From assembly GCF_023652955.1 (NCBI RefSeq), contig NZ_JAKLOY010000004.1, positions 124,001-188,000 on the forward strand: a stretch of 64,000 nucleotides of DNA, in the 5' to 3' direction. Origin of the DNA: Geomonas sp. Red32. GTDB taxonomy: Bacteria; Desulfobacterota; Desulfuromonadia; Geobacterales; Geobacteraceae. The translations under genes and the position numbers were made by a program. The notes under the pieces are model-generated. The model did no database searches, had not been told where the DNA came from, and worked only from the letters and a program-made list of their open reading frames with translations. Below, in pieces: positions 33,699 through 42,335 of the stretch (its first letter is position 1; each line of letters opens with the position of its first letter).

Positions 33699-36600
33699 TT
33701 ACTGAATCGTGAGAGTGTGGCTAACAGAGTCGAGGTTGACGATCCAGTACCCTTTCCACGGCTCGATCTGCGGGTTGTCGTTGAGCATCGACCATGAATC
33801 GTAGGTAGTCCCGTTCCACCAGTAAACGCCGCCACCAATCTTGTTGGTAACGATGGCGACACCGAGTGACTGGCCGTCGATCAGCCAATTGGACGCGATG
33901 TCTTTCAGGTTGTTGGTTTGGGGATCGGCGACCATGGTCCAACCAGGCTTAAGGGTGACGGTGGCACTGGCAGGGCCGGGGTTTCCCGCGTAAACGAGCA
34001 TGGTGCTGCTGTTTGAGGTCTTGGCAAAGTATCCCTTGCCGGGGTTGAGTTTACTCACCGTGGCATAGGAGCCGAGCACGGAATTGCTACTTTCAGGGGT
34101 GGCGCCACTCGGTATCCATTCGTAGATGGAGCTCACCGTACTGCCGAAGATCGTGGTCGGATTGACACCAGTCGTTTCATAGGGCACCGCGACGATGTTC
34201 CAGCCGTTGTACAGCGGAGTGTGGATGGTCAGGACGGTTGTCAGGGTCGGATCGCTGTCCGAGCTCACACTGTACTGGTAAATGGTGTTGGGCAGAAGCG
34301 TCGAGGTGTCGGTAACATTCGTGCTGGAATTGCTCGATATGAGCGTATTCACGGCCCCGCCTCCCGTACGGTACACGGAGAAGGTCGAGCCGGTTTTCGT
34401 TCCGGCGAGGTCCAGGCTCGGTTGGCCGGCAACGGCAACGGGTGCGGTGGCCACAGAAATGTTGGAGGCGGAGCACGATGCGTTTGCTCCTCCACTGGTA
34501 CCGCTGCACACCCAGGTCCAGGGGCCGGCTCCGGCTACCGTGCCTGCTGAGCCGGCGGAACAGAGGTTGGTCGCGGGGGCGGTGGCGAACGCCTTTCCGT
34601 TGGAGGAACCACAGCCACCGTAGACGGCCAAGGGAGCGACGGAAACGGCAACGGTCCCGCTCACGGTGGTGTAATCGGCCCCGTCATTCGGGGTAAAGGT
34701 TACTGCGGCGCTGTAGCTTCCCGCTGCCGAGGGTTTCGTGTCCGGCGTCGTGAAGGTGAAGGTACCCGCAACTGAGCCACTTCCGCCGGTGAGGGTCGAC
34801 GAGGAGAGTGGCTGGCCCAACGTTATGCCGCTCGCCGCCGGCAACGCGGTGATTGCAGGGGTAGCCTTGGCGACCTGCACGTTCACGCTATCGGTCACGG
34901 CGTTGTAATCGACCGTGTCGGTGGGAGTGAAGGTGATGGCCGCACTGTAGGTGCCGGCGGTTGGGGGGACGACGAGAGGCGTCGTGAAGGCGAAGGTGCC
35001 CTGGGCGGAGCCAGACCCGCCGGTGAGGGTCGACGAGGAAAGTGGCTGGCCAAACGTTATACCGCTCGCCACCGGCAAGGCGGTGATTGCGGGGGGAGCC
35101 TTGGCGACCTGCACGTTCACGCTCCCGGTCGCCACGTTGTAATCGACCGTGTCGGCGGGGGTGAAGGTGATGGCCGCACTGTAGCTGCCGGCGGTTGGCG
35201 GGACGACCAGAGGCGTGCTGAAGGAGAAGGTACCCGGGACGGAGCCAGACCCGCCGGTGAGGGGGGACGAGGAGATTGGCTGGCCAAAGGTTATGCCGCT
35301 CGCCGTCGGCAACGCGGTGATTGCGGGGGTTGCCTTGGCGACCTGCACGTTCACGCTCCCGGTCACCGTGTTGTAATCGACCGAGTCGGCGGGAGTGAAG
35401 GTGATGGCCGCGCTGTAGCTGCCGGCGGTTGGCGGGACGACCAGAGGCGTGCTGAAGGAGAAGGTACCCAGGACGGAGCCAGACCCGCCGGTGAGGGTCG
35501 ACGAGGAGAGTGCCTGGCCAAAGGTTATGCCGCTCGCCATCGGCAACGCGGTGATCGCGGACGTAGCCTTGGCGACCTGCACGTTCACGCTCCCGGTCAC
35601 CGTGTTGTAATCGACCGAGTCGGCGGGAGTGAAGGTGATGGCCGCACTGTAGCTGCCGGCGGTTGGCGGGACGACCAGAGGGGTGCTGAAGGCGAAGGTG
35701 CCCGGGACGGAGCCAGACCCGCCGGTGAGGGGCGAAGCGGAGAGCGCCTGGGTGTAGGTGATCCCCCCCGCTGACGGCAAGACCGTTATGCTCGGGGTTG
35801 CCTTGACGACGGTGATCGTGAAAGCGGGCAGAGAGGCCGTTGCGCCGATGCTGTTAGTTGCGCTGATACTGATATCGGAGTAGGTCCCTGCGGTTGTCTG
35901 GCCGGTCAAGGCGCCGGTGGTACTGTTGAACGTGGCCCAGGAGGGCTTGTTGGTGATGCTGAAGCTGCTGGCGTTGGTGGCGGTGGGGGTGAAGCTGTAG
36001 GCGGTTCTCGCGGCAACGTTGGTGGCGGGCGTACCGGAGATGGTCGGAGGGTACACGATCGTGTAGCTCGCCGTCTGGATAGATTCGGCATTACCGGCGT
36101 TGTCGGTGGAGTAAAACCGCACGATGCCCGATGCGGACATTCCGATGGCAGCGCTGTACGCTGTCGCCGGAGAGCAGCCGGAGCCTAGGCAGTAATAGGT
36201 CGCGGAACATCCCGGAGTCGGACCGGACATTTTGCGGACCGTTTGGTTTAATTCATCGGTGATGTAAAGGTTGGTTCCATCGGAAATGACACTGTCGGGG
36301 TTGTTAAACACCGCCGCTGAGCCGATGCCGTCCGCCGAACCGGGTATCCCGACGCGTCCGGCCAGTGTAGTGACCCCGCCTGTGGAGATAACTACCTTCC
36401 TGATAGTTTGGTTATACCTGTCAGCAACATAGAGGTTGGTGCCGTCGGTGGAAATCCCCCAGGGGCCGTTGAACCTCGCGGTGGACCCAGCGCCGTCGGC
36501 AAAGCCTGATACCCCGGCGCTCCCCGCCAGCGTGGAAACCTCCCCCGTGGCGATGCTGATCTTTCTGATGGTACTGTTCTTCCAGTCGGCCACATAGAGA

Positions 36601-37427
36601 TAGGTGCCGTCGGTGGTGATGCCGTTAGGTTGATAGAATCTGGCCGCGCTGCCGAAACCGTCCGCGGAGCCGGGTGATCCCGCTGATCCGGCCAAGGTGG
36701 TTACGGCTCCCGACGCAATCACGATCTTCCGAACCGTATGGTTGAACAAATCGGTGACATACAGGTTGGCTCCGTCCGTCGTAATAAAATTGGGGTAATT
36801 AAAGAGGGCGGAGGTGCCAACTCCGTCCGTCGTACCGGAAACGCCCGCCCTGCCGGCTATGGTGGTCACGGCACCCGTAGCGATGACTACCTTTCGGATC
36901 GTGTTGTTTCCCCTGTCCGCCACGTACAGATTGGTTCCGTCAGTGGTAATCCCCACCGGGTAGTTGAAGGTGGCGGCTGAGCCAACGCCGTCTGCTGAAC
37001 CTGGGTACCTCGGAATACCGGCCAACGTCGTCACCGCTCCCGTGGTAATCGAGATCTTCCGAATGGTTTCATTGTTGTAGTCAGCCACATAGAGATTGGT
37101 CCCATCGGTGGTGATGCCCGCGGGAGTGGAGAACGCCGCGGCGGCGCCAACACCGTCGCTGTAACCGTACACCCCCGCACTCCCCGCAATGGTCGTTACG
37201 GCGCCACTGAGGTTCAAAGACGCGCCCTGAACGGTACCACCCAACAAAAGGGTCGGATCGGTACAGGTGAAGGCTACACTCTGCGCGCCACTGTACGTTC
37301 CGGTCGGCGGAACAGCAGTGGTGACCGGCGGGGTTATATCAGCACCAACAACCAGAGAAGGTAACAGTTCTATGGTTAGCAGCGCTACTATCGCCCCGAT
37401 GATTGTTCTGTACATCCACTTTGACAT
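33699..37427 (-). CDS. Large secreted NHL-repeat and Ig-like repeat protein
   Basis: A 1242-residue exported protein. Signal peptide at about 1-28; six NHL repeats of about 55 residues (about 81-405; pattern GITTDGTNLYVADxxNxTIRK); a putative Ig (cadherin-like) domain (SWATFNSTTGALTGQT); five near-identical 78-residue Ig-like repeats (PLTGGSGSVPGTFxFSTP); a Cys-containing module (VYGGCGSSNGKAF) and a C-terminal region with GWNIVAVPYE and GWTMVADPQT. The ATG at 37427 follows AAAGGAG; the longer frame start is rejected. Probably a surface or matrix protein; ligand unknown. Confidence 0.8.
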   Translation of the reverse strand: MSKWMYRTIIGAIVALLTIELLPSLVVGADITPPVTTAVPPTGTYSGAQSVAFTCTDPTLLLGGTVQGASLNLSGAVTTIAGSAGVYGYSDGVGAAAAFSTPAGITTDGTNLYVADYNNETIRKISITTGAVTTLAGIPRYPGSADGVGSAATFNYPVGITTDGTNLYVADRGNNTIRKVVIATGAVTTIAGRAGVSGTTDGVGTSALFNYPNFITTDGANLYVTDLFNHTVRKIVIASGAVTTLAGSAGSPGSADGFGSAARFYQPNGITTDGTYLYVADWKNSTIRKISIATGEVSTLAGSAGVSGFADGAGSTARFNGPWGISTDGTNLYVADRYNQTIRKVVISTGGVTTLAGRVGIPGSADGIGSAAVFNNPDSVISDGTNLYITDELNQTVRKMSGPTPGCSATYYCLGSGCSPATAYSAAIGMSASGIVRFYSTDNAGNAESIQTASYTIVYPPTISGTPATNVAARTAYSFTPTATNASSFSITNKPSWATFNSTTGALTGQTTAGTYSDISISATNSIGATASLPAFTITVVKATPSITVLPSAGGITYTQALSASPLTGGSGSVPGTFAFSTPLVVPPTAGSYSAAITFTPADSVDYNTVTGSVNVQVAKATSAITALPMASGITFGQALSSSTLTGGSGSVLGTFSFSTPLVVPPTAGSYSAAITFTPADSVDYNTVTGSVNVQVAKATPAITALPTASGITFGQPISSSPLTGGSGSVPGTFSFSTPLVVPPTAGSYSAAITFTPADTVDYNVATGSVNVQVAKAPPAITALPVASGITFGQPLSSSTLTGGSGSAQGTFAFTTPLVVPPTAGTYSAAITFTPTDTVDYNAVTDSVNVQVAKATPAITALPAASGITLGQPLSSSTLTGGSGSVAGTFTFTTPDTKPSAAGSYSAAVTFTPNDGADYTTVSGTVAVSVAPLAVYGGCGSSNGKAFATAPATNLCSAGSAGTVAGAGPWTWVCSGTSGGANASCSASNISVATAPVAVAGQPSLDLAGTKTGSTFSVYRTGGGAVNTLISSNSSTNVTDTSTLLPNTIYQYSVSSDSDPTLTTVLTIHTPLYNGWNIVAVPYETTGVNPTTIFGSTVSSIYEWIPSGATPESSNSVLGSYATVSKLNPGKGYFAKTSNSSTMLVYAGNPGPASATVTLKPGWTMVADPQTNNLKDIASNWLIDGQSLGVAIVTNKIGGGVYWWNGTTYDSWSMLNDNPQIEPWKGYWIVNLDSVSHTLTIQ
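34636..35806 (-). repeat. Five tandem 234-base repeats inside the NHL protein gene
   Basis: Five units each code for about 78 residues with the core SGITFGQxLSSSTLTGGSGS and YSAAITFTPADxVDYN. DNA identity between the inner units is very high, so copy number may vary between strains. Confidence 0.85.
36200..37187 (-). repeat. Six tandem NHL-coding repeats of about 165 bases
   Basis: Each unit codes for AGxxGxxGxxDGxGxxxxF followed by the NHL strand pattern LYVADxxNxTIRK. Six units suggest a complete six-bladed propeller. Confidence 0.8.
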
Positions 37428-37444
37428 AGCGATAACTCCTTTGT

Positions 37445-37471
37445 TTCTGCCTGCGCCACTCTTTGGCAGAA
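37445..37471 (-). promoter_or_regulatory. Hairpin in the 5' leader of the NHL protein gene
   Basis: TTCTGCC and GGCAGAA form a perfect 7-base stem with a 13-base loop, just upstream of the ribosome site. It may influence translation; I could not match it to a known riboswitch class. Confidence 0.35.
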
Positions 37472-37559
37472 GGGGCGCTTCACCTACGGGCAAAGTACTT
37501 TTTGATTCAATAAAATTTGTCGACCAATGCCGTCAAATCAACAGAGCTCAGAGGTGACG

Positions 37560-38315
37560 CACTGTGCCTACGTATGAGAGAATTGCTTGGTGCTCCAGCG
37601 ATAAAGCCTTGCACGCATGCAATATAAGATCCAATGCTAAAACCCATTAAATTCTTAGTTTCTTTGTGTGAGTGTGCCTAGTATTTACGTGAAATAGCGG
37701 CAACAGTGACTGACGGTAAGCATTTTCGCGTAAATTCAAATAGGCTTCGTCCGAAACGACGCGAATAAGAATAGCCTGGCACTGTCTTAGTCGAGAAGCC
37801 CCCGCTCCTTTCACCGTCCTATGATGTAATTGCACCCGATTCTTCAGGATAGACTTGTGCGGCTTCCGCACCTTGATGCCTGCTGTTTCTTTTCTAGTCG
37901 TGGAGGGGTTGATCAGGTGAAGGCTGCCGTAACAGAAGCGACTGGTTTTCTCGGGGGGGGGCGTTATGCCACCGGCTCTTGGCTGAGGGGTGGCGGGGCC
38001 TGCTAGGGGACATACTTGAGATTTGATATTTGGTGGGGATTCAGGGGACTAATACCGATAATTGAAGGACACATAAAAAAACCTGGATTTCGGAAATTAA
38101 ACCAGGTAGAAGCCGCCTTCGTCTTGCGTGATGGTGCAGGAATAGCGGAAGGTGCTCATCTTAAATCCTCCTTCGTCAGGCCCAAGTCCGCAAGCATTGA
38201 GGCCAGAAGGCCGATGGGCTCAGCACCACTCATGACAAAATTTCGGACAAAAATGTCCGCATGTCAAGCCGGATATATGGTCAAAGAAAGGAGATTGGGG
38301 AGAGCGTAGCAGAAA
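37560..38315. other. Gene-poor stretch
   Basis: About 750 bases between the NHL gene leader and the brnA-like gene. Short reading frames at 37647-37871 (minus) and 38016-38309 (plus) lack convincing ribosome sites or family resemblance. A segment near 38010 (GGGGACATACTTGAGATTTG) resembles decayed repeat or transposon ends. I see no supported gene. Confidence 0.5.
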
Positions 38316-38636
38316 TTATGCTCGCTTGAGAGGGTGGCCTAACATCCATTCGTGGAGAGCGGTATCGATGCGCGACTGCCATCCGGTACCTGTCGACTTG
38401 AAATATTCCACAACATCGGGAGATAGACGGATAGCGACAGGAACCTTTGTTACCTCGGCTTTCGGACGACCTGGTTTACGAACGACTTTTGCACCAGAAA
38501 AAAATGCAGCTACCTGTACAGCGTCGTTAGGATCATACAGATCCGTATCAGGATCGTATGCTATGGGAGAATCTGAAGCAGCGTCTTTCTTGACTTGCTC
38601 CCAATCACTCTTCGAAACCTTTTTCGAGCCAGGCAT
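38316..38636 (-). CDS. brnA: BrnA-like antitoxin
   Basis: A 106-residue protein. The C-terminal ribbon-helix-helix region (KVPVAIRLSPDVVEYFKSTG, then GWQSRIDTALHEWM) is the BrnA antitoxin signature; the N-terminal half would wrap the toxin. The ATG at 38636 has AGGGAGG upstream and is preferred to the one at 38654. It overlaps the end of the brnT-like gene, the standard toxin-first order. It should neutralise the toxin and repress the shared promoter. Confidence 0.85.
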   Translation of the reverse strand: MPGSKKVSKSDWEQVKKDAASDSPIAYDPDTDLYDPNDAVQVAAFFSGAKVVRKPGRPKAEVTKVPVAIRLSPDVVEYFKSTGTGWQSRIDTALHEWMLGHPLKRA

Positions 38637-38793
38637 GATATGCCTCCCTTTCATGTTTATGAGCCCTGCGAAAACTGATTATGCGTGCTTTCTCTCCAGG
38701 GAGCCATATAACAGTAAGAACCGTGAGTACCTCCGCAACATAGGCAAAGGCTTGGCGCCGGACCTCGCCGTTGCGGATGACCTCGAATACCAA
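38605..38793 (-). CDS. brnT: BrnT-like toxin with an uncertain or eroded start
   Basis: The C-terminal 62 residues (FEVIRNGEVRRQAFAY, then IISFRRAHKHEREAYHAW) fit the BrnT ribonuclease toxin family. In-frame similarity continues upstream to about 38859 (YTLEKHQLDFADAGLVLSNR), which resembles the usual BrnT N terminus, but no ATG or GTG exists there; the first usable start in the track is a TTG at 38793. A promoter-like pair also overlaps this lost N-terminal part. It may be a truncated, perhaps inactive toxin still paired with brnA. Confidence 0.65.
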   Translation of the reverse strand: MVFEVIRNGEVRRQAFAYVAEVLTVLTVIWLPGEKARIISFRRAHKHEREAYHAWLEKGFEE

Positions 38794-38853
38794 ACGGTAA
38801 CGATTTGAAAGGACCAGCCCAGCATCGGCGAAATCAAGCTGGTGCTTCTCGAG

Positions 38854-38882
38854 GGTATATACAGTAATTAATTGGCTGTCAA
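38854..38882 (-). promoter_or_regulatory. Candidate promoter of the brnTA-like operon
   Basis: On the minus strand TTGACA (38882-38877), 17 bases, TATACC (38859-38854). It precedes the brnT-like reading frame. Confidence 0.5.
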
Positions 38883-38957
38883 GGGAAGGCAGCGATCAAG
38901 GGCGTGGTGGGCGACTTCCTCCTCTAGCGGAAGTGCCCACCTCCGTTTCGGCCGCGG

Positions 38958-39773
38958 TTAAGGCGATGGCTGGGCTGCGATCAGTTCGTCGAGGTGCTTG
39001 AGGACGGCGCTGCAGGTGGCTTGAACCGCCGTTATGTCGCCTTTCATCGATTGAAGCTGCTCCGGCTTCAGTTTTCCCAGCGCCACCCCGTCCACTTTCT
39101 TCGCGAAGGCGGACACGAACGACACGTCTACTTCCTTCTCCTCAGTCGGCTTGGCCGGCTGCTCCTTCTCGATCACCTCTTCGGTAATGAACCCTTTATC
39201 CTTGTACTTCTTGTACAGCGCCACCATCTTGGCCCGGCTCTCTGCCTGGGCGATCTTTGCCAGAATCTTGATCGGCGCCCGAGGGTTTTGCCGAAGGTCG
39301 TCCTTCACGCTGTCCGGCAGCTTGTTGAGCGACAGTAGGGTGTTGGTATGGGTTGAGCTCAAGCCGATCCGGTTCAGCAGGTCGGAGGGCTCGTAGCCAT
39401 GCCTACCCCTGAGTGCTTCAAGCGCTTCCGCTTTTTCGATGGCGGTGAACGGTTCACGCAGCAGGTTCTCCACCAGCATGATCTCTTCCGGGTCCCCTTC
39501 GGTGACGATGGCGGGTATTTTCGATAGCATCGCTAAGGGTGCCGCCAAGCAGCGCCGATACCCCGCAGCGATGCAGAAGGTTCCCGGTTGGTCGGGGTCG
39601 GGGTAGACCAGGACAGGCTCCATTACCCCATGCACGGCGATGGATTGGGCAAGGTTCGCCAAAGCCTCCTCGTCGAAATATTTCCGCGCCTGGTTAGGGT
39701 TCGGATGGACGATGGCGAGAGGGAGGTCGTAGAGCTTCCCCTTCTCGTACTGTACAGCCGTAGTCGTTGCCAT
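38958..39773 (-). CDS. ParB/Spo0J-like nuclease-domain protein
   Basis: A 271-residue protein. The ParB N-terminal domain is clear: LAIVHPNPNQARKYFDEEAL, GVMEPVLVYP, AAGYRRCLAA (the CTPase/GxxR motif), ENLLREPFTAIEKAEALEAL. A helix-turn-helix follows (LLNRIGLSSTHTNTLLSL). The ATG at 39773 has AGGAGG upstream. There is no ParA gene or parS-like cluster next to it, so it is more like the plasmid or island-borne ParB-like regulators than the chromosomal segregation protein. Its C-terminal 70 residues are unassigned. Confidence 0.85.
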   Translation of the reverse strand: MATTTAVQYEKGKLYDLPLAIVHPNPNQARKYFDEEALANLAQSIAVHGVMEPVLVYPDPDQPGTFCIAAGYRRCLAAPLAMLSKIPAIVTEGDPEEIMLVENLLREPFTAIEKAEALEALRGRHGYEPSDLLNRIGLSSTHTNTLLSLNKLPDSVKDDLRQNPRAPIKILAKIAQAESRAKMVALYKKYKDKGFITEEVIEKEQPAKPTEEKEVDVSFVSAFAKKVDGVALGKLKPEQLQSMKGDITAVQATCSAVLKHLDELIAAQPSP

Positions 39774-40113
39774 AAATGCCACCTCCTGTTTGTAAGATTG
39801 GTAACTTTTAACATATTCACGACTTCTGTCAAACCTGAGGCACCAAAATGCACATTTGGTTAAAAAGCGGTTAGAAACGTCTTAAGCCATGGGAATTGCA
39901 GAGTTTTACCGGAAAAACCATCAGCCCCTACAGGCGTCCCCTCGGAGCGGGAGCAAATGGTGGTACTGCGGCTATTTACCCGGAATTACATGGTAATTCC
40001 TTCTCGCCAGGAGGCCGGAAGATCCATGAGAGATAGGGACCTACCCCTTCAGGACAGTCTAAACGGGTACACCTTTCGGTTGCCGGCGAGGGGGAGGCTG
40101 ATAGACTTCCCAC
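39774..40113. other. Intergenic stretch with a perfect inverted repeat
   Basis: No gene is supported. GGAATTAC (39982-39989) and GTAATTCC (39993-40000) form a perfect 8-base inverted repeat, similar in style to the operator at 40584. The segment from about 40060 to 40113 looks like the flank of a REP-associated transposase. Confidence 0.5.
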
Positions 40114-40422
40114 ATGCCTACCCTCGCTCGCCTAGACCAGGTCGAACTTCTCCAGCACGTCATCGTCAAAGCCGTCCCGGGCCAACGGCTCTTCGAGGAC
40201 GACAATGACCGTGACATCTTCCTCAGGATACGGGATCCTCTCCTCGCCCGGACGGAGACCCAGTGCCTCGCCTGGGTCCTGCTCCCCGACCACTTCCACC
40301 TCCATCCCGGCAAGGCGGTAGCCGCCGAATTGGGCGTCGCCCACTCAACCATCTGTGCCGGAGCCCTGGCAGGAGAAGCCCTCCTCCACAGCGACTATCG
40401 CCTCTACCGCCTGCGGCGGTGA
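40114..40422 (+). pseudogene. Remnant of a REP-associated tyrosine transposase (Y1/RAYT)
   Basis: MPTLARLDQVELLQHVIVKA, then RLFEDDNDRDIFL and CLAWVLLPDHFHL match the N terminus of TnpA-REP proteins, including the HFH metal-binding motif. After HFHL the frame breaks and only about 100 of the usual 200-300 residues remain; the catalytic Tyr is lost. It once could have mobilised hairpin repeats such as those at 30477. Confidence 0.8.
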
Positions 40423-40569
40423 ACCGCGCCAACGAACGGTGCTCGATCACACCGGCCCCCTCCCCACCCAGGTTCCCTAACGTTTGAAAAAGGCGTCAAC
40501 AAAAGATCTGGTAGGCATGGCTCGGCCAGTTTAAGTCCCGTCCGCAGCCGGACTCCACAGTTAAGAGTC

Positions 40570-40611
40570 TTGACCGGTCGAAATTCCTTACCTATACTGC
40601 ATGGTAAGGAA
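40570..40611 (+). promoter_or_regulatory. Promoter with overlapping operator for abrB-vapC
   Basis: TTGACC (40570-40575), 17 bases, TATACT (40593-40598). The -10 box lies in the loop of a perfect inverted repeat, TTCCTTACC (40584-40592) and GGTAAGGAA (40603-40611). This suits autorepression by the antitoxin or toxin-antitoxin complex. Confidence 0.75.
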
Positions 40612-40629
40612 TACATGCGGAGGTAAGAA

Positions 40630-40878
40630 ATGCTGGCTACTATCACGTCGAAGGGACAGGTCACCATACCGAAGGAGATCAGGGAGCGGCTTTCCTTGCG
40701 ATCTCAGGACAAGATCGATTTTGTCATCGAAGGAGATCGGGTCGTACTTTTGCCCGTCAAGACGCTACTGGATCTGAGGGGTGCGGTGAAACCGCGAGGC
40801 GGCGGCGATTTTGAAGAGGAACGGGGCAAAGCGAAACTGGCGGTTGCAGCCAGGGTGGCTGAGGAAGAGGCTGAGTGA
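40630..40878 (+). CDS. AbrB/SpoVT-family antitoxin
   Basis: An 82-residue protein with a swapped-hairpin AbrB DNA-binding domain at 1-45 (MLATITSKGQVTIPKEIRER). The rest is an acidic helical tail that would mask the toxin. GGAGG precedes the ATG. Its stop codon overlaps the GTG start of the PIN toxin, the standard antitoxin-toxin arrangement. The palindrome over the promoter is its likely binding site. Confidence 0.92.
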   Translation: MLATITSKGQVTIPKEIRERLSLRSQDKIDFVIEGDRVVLLPVKTLLDLRGAVKPRGGGDFEEERGKAKLAVAARVAEEEAE

Positions 40879-41285
40879 AAAGCGCATTTATCGACACCAA
40901 TCTTTTTATTCGCTACCTCACCAACGACCACCCGGATAAGGCAGATCGGGTTGAGCGACTGCTCAGGGATGCGGCAGCCGGCGGAATCAAGCTTGTCACG
41001 GTCGAGATGGTCATTGCCGAGGTGGTGTGGGTCCTTGAGTCTTCCTACGGACTAACATCGGTAGAGGTTGCTCCCTTGATCCGGGGAATCCTTGCCACCG
41101 AGGGACTTGAGGTGATCAACGGAGCATTGGTAGCCAATGCGCTGGATAATTACGAAGGGAAAAATATCGATTTTATCGATGGTTACCTAGTGGCCGCCAT
41201 GGAGAGCCGGAGTGTTTGCGACCTGTACTCCTTTGACCGCAAACATATTAACCGCATCAAAACAATCACCAGGAGAGAGCCATAA
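40875..41285 (+). CDS. vapC: PIN-domain toxin (VapC type)
   Basis: A 136-residue PIN-domain ribonuclease. The acidic active-site residues are present: D7 in SAFIDTNLFIRYL, E in VTVEMVIAEVVWVL, D in NIDFIDGYLVAAM and D in LYSFDRKHI. It should cleave RNA when released from its AbrB-type antitoxin. GTG start at 40875 inside the antitoxin stop (GTGA). Complete and apparently intact. Confidence 0.92.
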   Translation: MKSAFIDTNLFIRYLTNDHPDKADRVERLLRDAAAGGIKLVTVEMVIAEVVWVLESSYGLTSVEVAPLIRGILATEGLEVINGALVANALDNYEGKNIDFIDGYLVAAMESRSVCDLYSFDRKHINRIKTITRREP

Positions 41286-41389
41286 AGCAGAGGGGGGGCG
41301 CCAACCAGGGCCTCTGCCAAGACCGGGGAGAGGTGGATCAGCCAGGGAAGCTGATAAAGACCAGGATTTAACGAAAAGGAGAATGGGCA

Positions 41390-41914
41390 ATGGGGTTCAT
41401 TGCCGCGTTTTATACGCTGCACGAAAATGATTCGGATGCTCTACTTGCCGCGGCCAAACCTGATATCAGATGGATTGACACGGCAGTTTTCATGTTCAAG
41501 AAGCCAATGGAGAAAGAGATCGATCACTTCCCGAATTTCCTGAGGGATTGTGCCGTTGGGCAGGAGGAATACGCCTTCTCGGGTTACGGCTTCTGCGATC
41601 TTGACTCTTTGCTGGAGAGAAGCGCAGGGTGGACACTGTTTGGGCTCGGCAACTGCGACCTCGCCAACAAGCTGTCTGAGGTACGCGCCACTCAGATCGC
41701 TGTTTTCGATGGCAATGCAGCCAAACTCGCACTTTCAAAGCTTAACGGTATTGCCCTTGAGGAGTCTCAGGTCAGGAAGTACTTCCAGGAGAACCATCCT
41801 CCTGAAGACGAAGGCCCGGGAACAGAGGCCGTCCTCGCGGCCTATGAGATCGGCAAACACTGGCTGGCTGCCGTGGGTGACAAGGAAATCGGCCTTTTGA
41901 TCCTGGGAGAGTGA
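41390..41914 (+). CDS. Hypothetical protein
   Basis: A 174-residue protein of no family I recognise with confidence. It begins MGFIAAFYTLHENDSDALLA and includes the region TLFGLGNCDLANKL and VLAAYEIGKHWLAAVGDKEI. No signal peptide or membrane helix. AAAAGGAG lies upstream, about 12 bases from the ATG. It follows the vapC toxin by 104 bases on the same strand; a relation to toxin-antitoxin systems is not shown. Confidence 0.65.
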   Translation: MGFIAAFYTLHENDSDALLAAAKPDIRWIDTAVFMFKKPMEKEIDHFPNFLRDCAVGQEEYAFSGYGFCDLDSLLERSAGWTLFGLGNCDLANKLSEVRATQIAVFDGNAAKLALSKLNGIALEESQVRKYFQENHPPEDEGPGTEAVLAAYEIGKHWLAAVGDKEIGLLILGE

Positions 41915-42018
41915 GGACGAAATCTTTGCAATAAGCGGCAATTTGACGGCGCCTTCTTGGAAAGCTATAGTACGTCGTGGATAGATTGATTGAGTGGACC
42001 GTTGTGGGAGTAGAGCGA

Positions 42019-42249
42019 ATGGCTAAAGAGATAGAAAGGATCATTGCGGAAACAATGGAGCTTGAGCGAGATGAGAGGGCGCACCTTGCCGGAAAGCTGC
42101 TTCTCAGTCTGGACGAGCCAACCCCGTCGGAGTTGGAACGCCTCTGGCTGGATGAAGCAGAGCGCCGGCTTTCCGATTACCGGGAAGGCAGAACCAAGGG
42201 AGTACCGGCGGACGACGTCTTTCGCCGCGCCGTGGCGGAACTTACTTGA
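42019..42249 (+). CDS. Putative addiction-module antitoxin (TIGR02574-like)
   Basis: A 76-residue helical protein: MAKEIERIIAETMELERDER, LAGKLLLSLDE, LWLDEAERRLSDYREGRTKG. This is the pattern of the small antitoxins paired with RelE/ParE-type toxins. The preferred start is the ATG at 42019. The toxin that should follow is missing: after the stop there is only a short in-frame remnant. It appears to be an orphan antitoxin. Confidence 0.8.
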   Translation: MAKEIERIIAETMELERDERAHLAGKLLLSLDEPTPSELERLWLDEAERRLSDYREGRTKGVPADDVFRRAVAELT

Positions 42250-42320
42250 AGGTCGAGTTCCTCCCCGATCCTGTCCCAAACCGCCTGAACCATTGGTGGG
42301 CGGCCGTTGAATGGAGGAGG
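42246..42320 (+). pseudogene. Remnant N terminus of a RelE/ParE-type toxin
   Basis: TTG overlapping the antitoxin stop begins LKVEFLPDPVPNRLNHWW, where KVEFLP is the usual beginning of the partner toxin. The frame then runs into the leader of the AhpD-like gene. I infer a deletion that removed almost all of the toxin. Confidence 0.5.
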
Positions 42321-42335
42321 GAAAGGAGACATACC

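Noticed and set aside
37428-37520. Cyclic di-GMP riboswitch before the NHL protein gene
   Set aside because: A hairpin exists but the GEMM consensus residues are not present.
38016-38309. 97-residue plus-strand frame
   Set aside because: No convincing ribosome site or recognisable family; lies in a stretch that looks like decayed repeats.
38958-39773. Chromosome partition locus
   Set aside because: The ParB-like gene has no adjacent ParA and no visible parS cluster.
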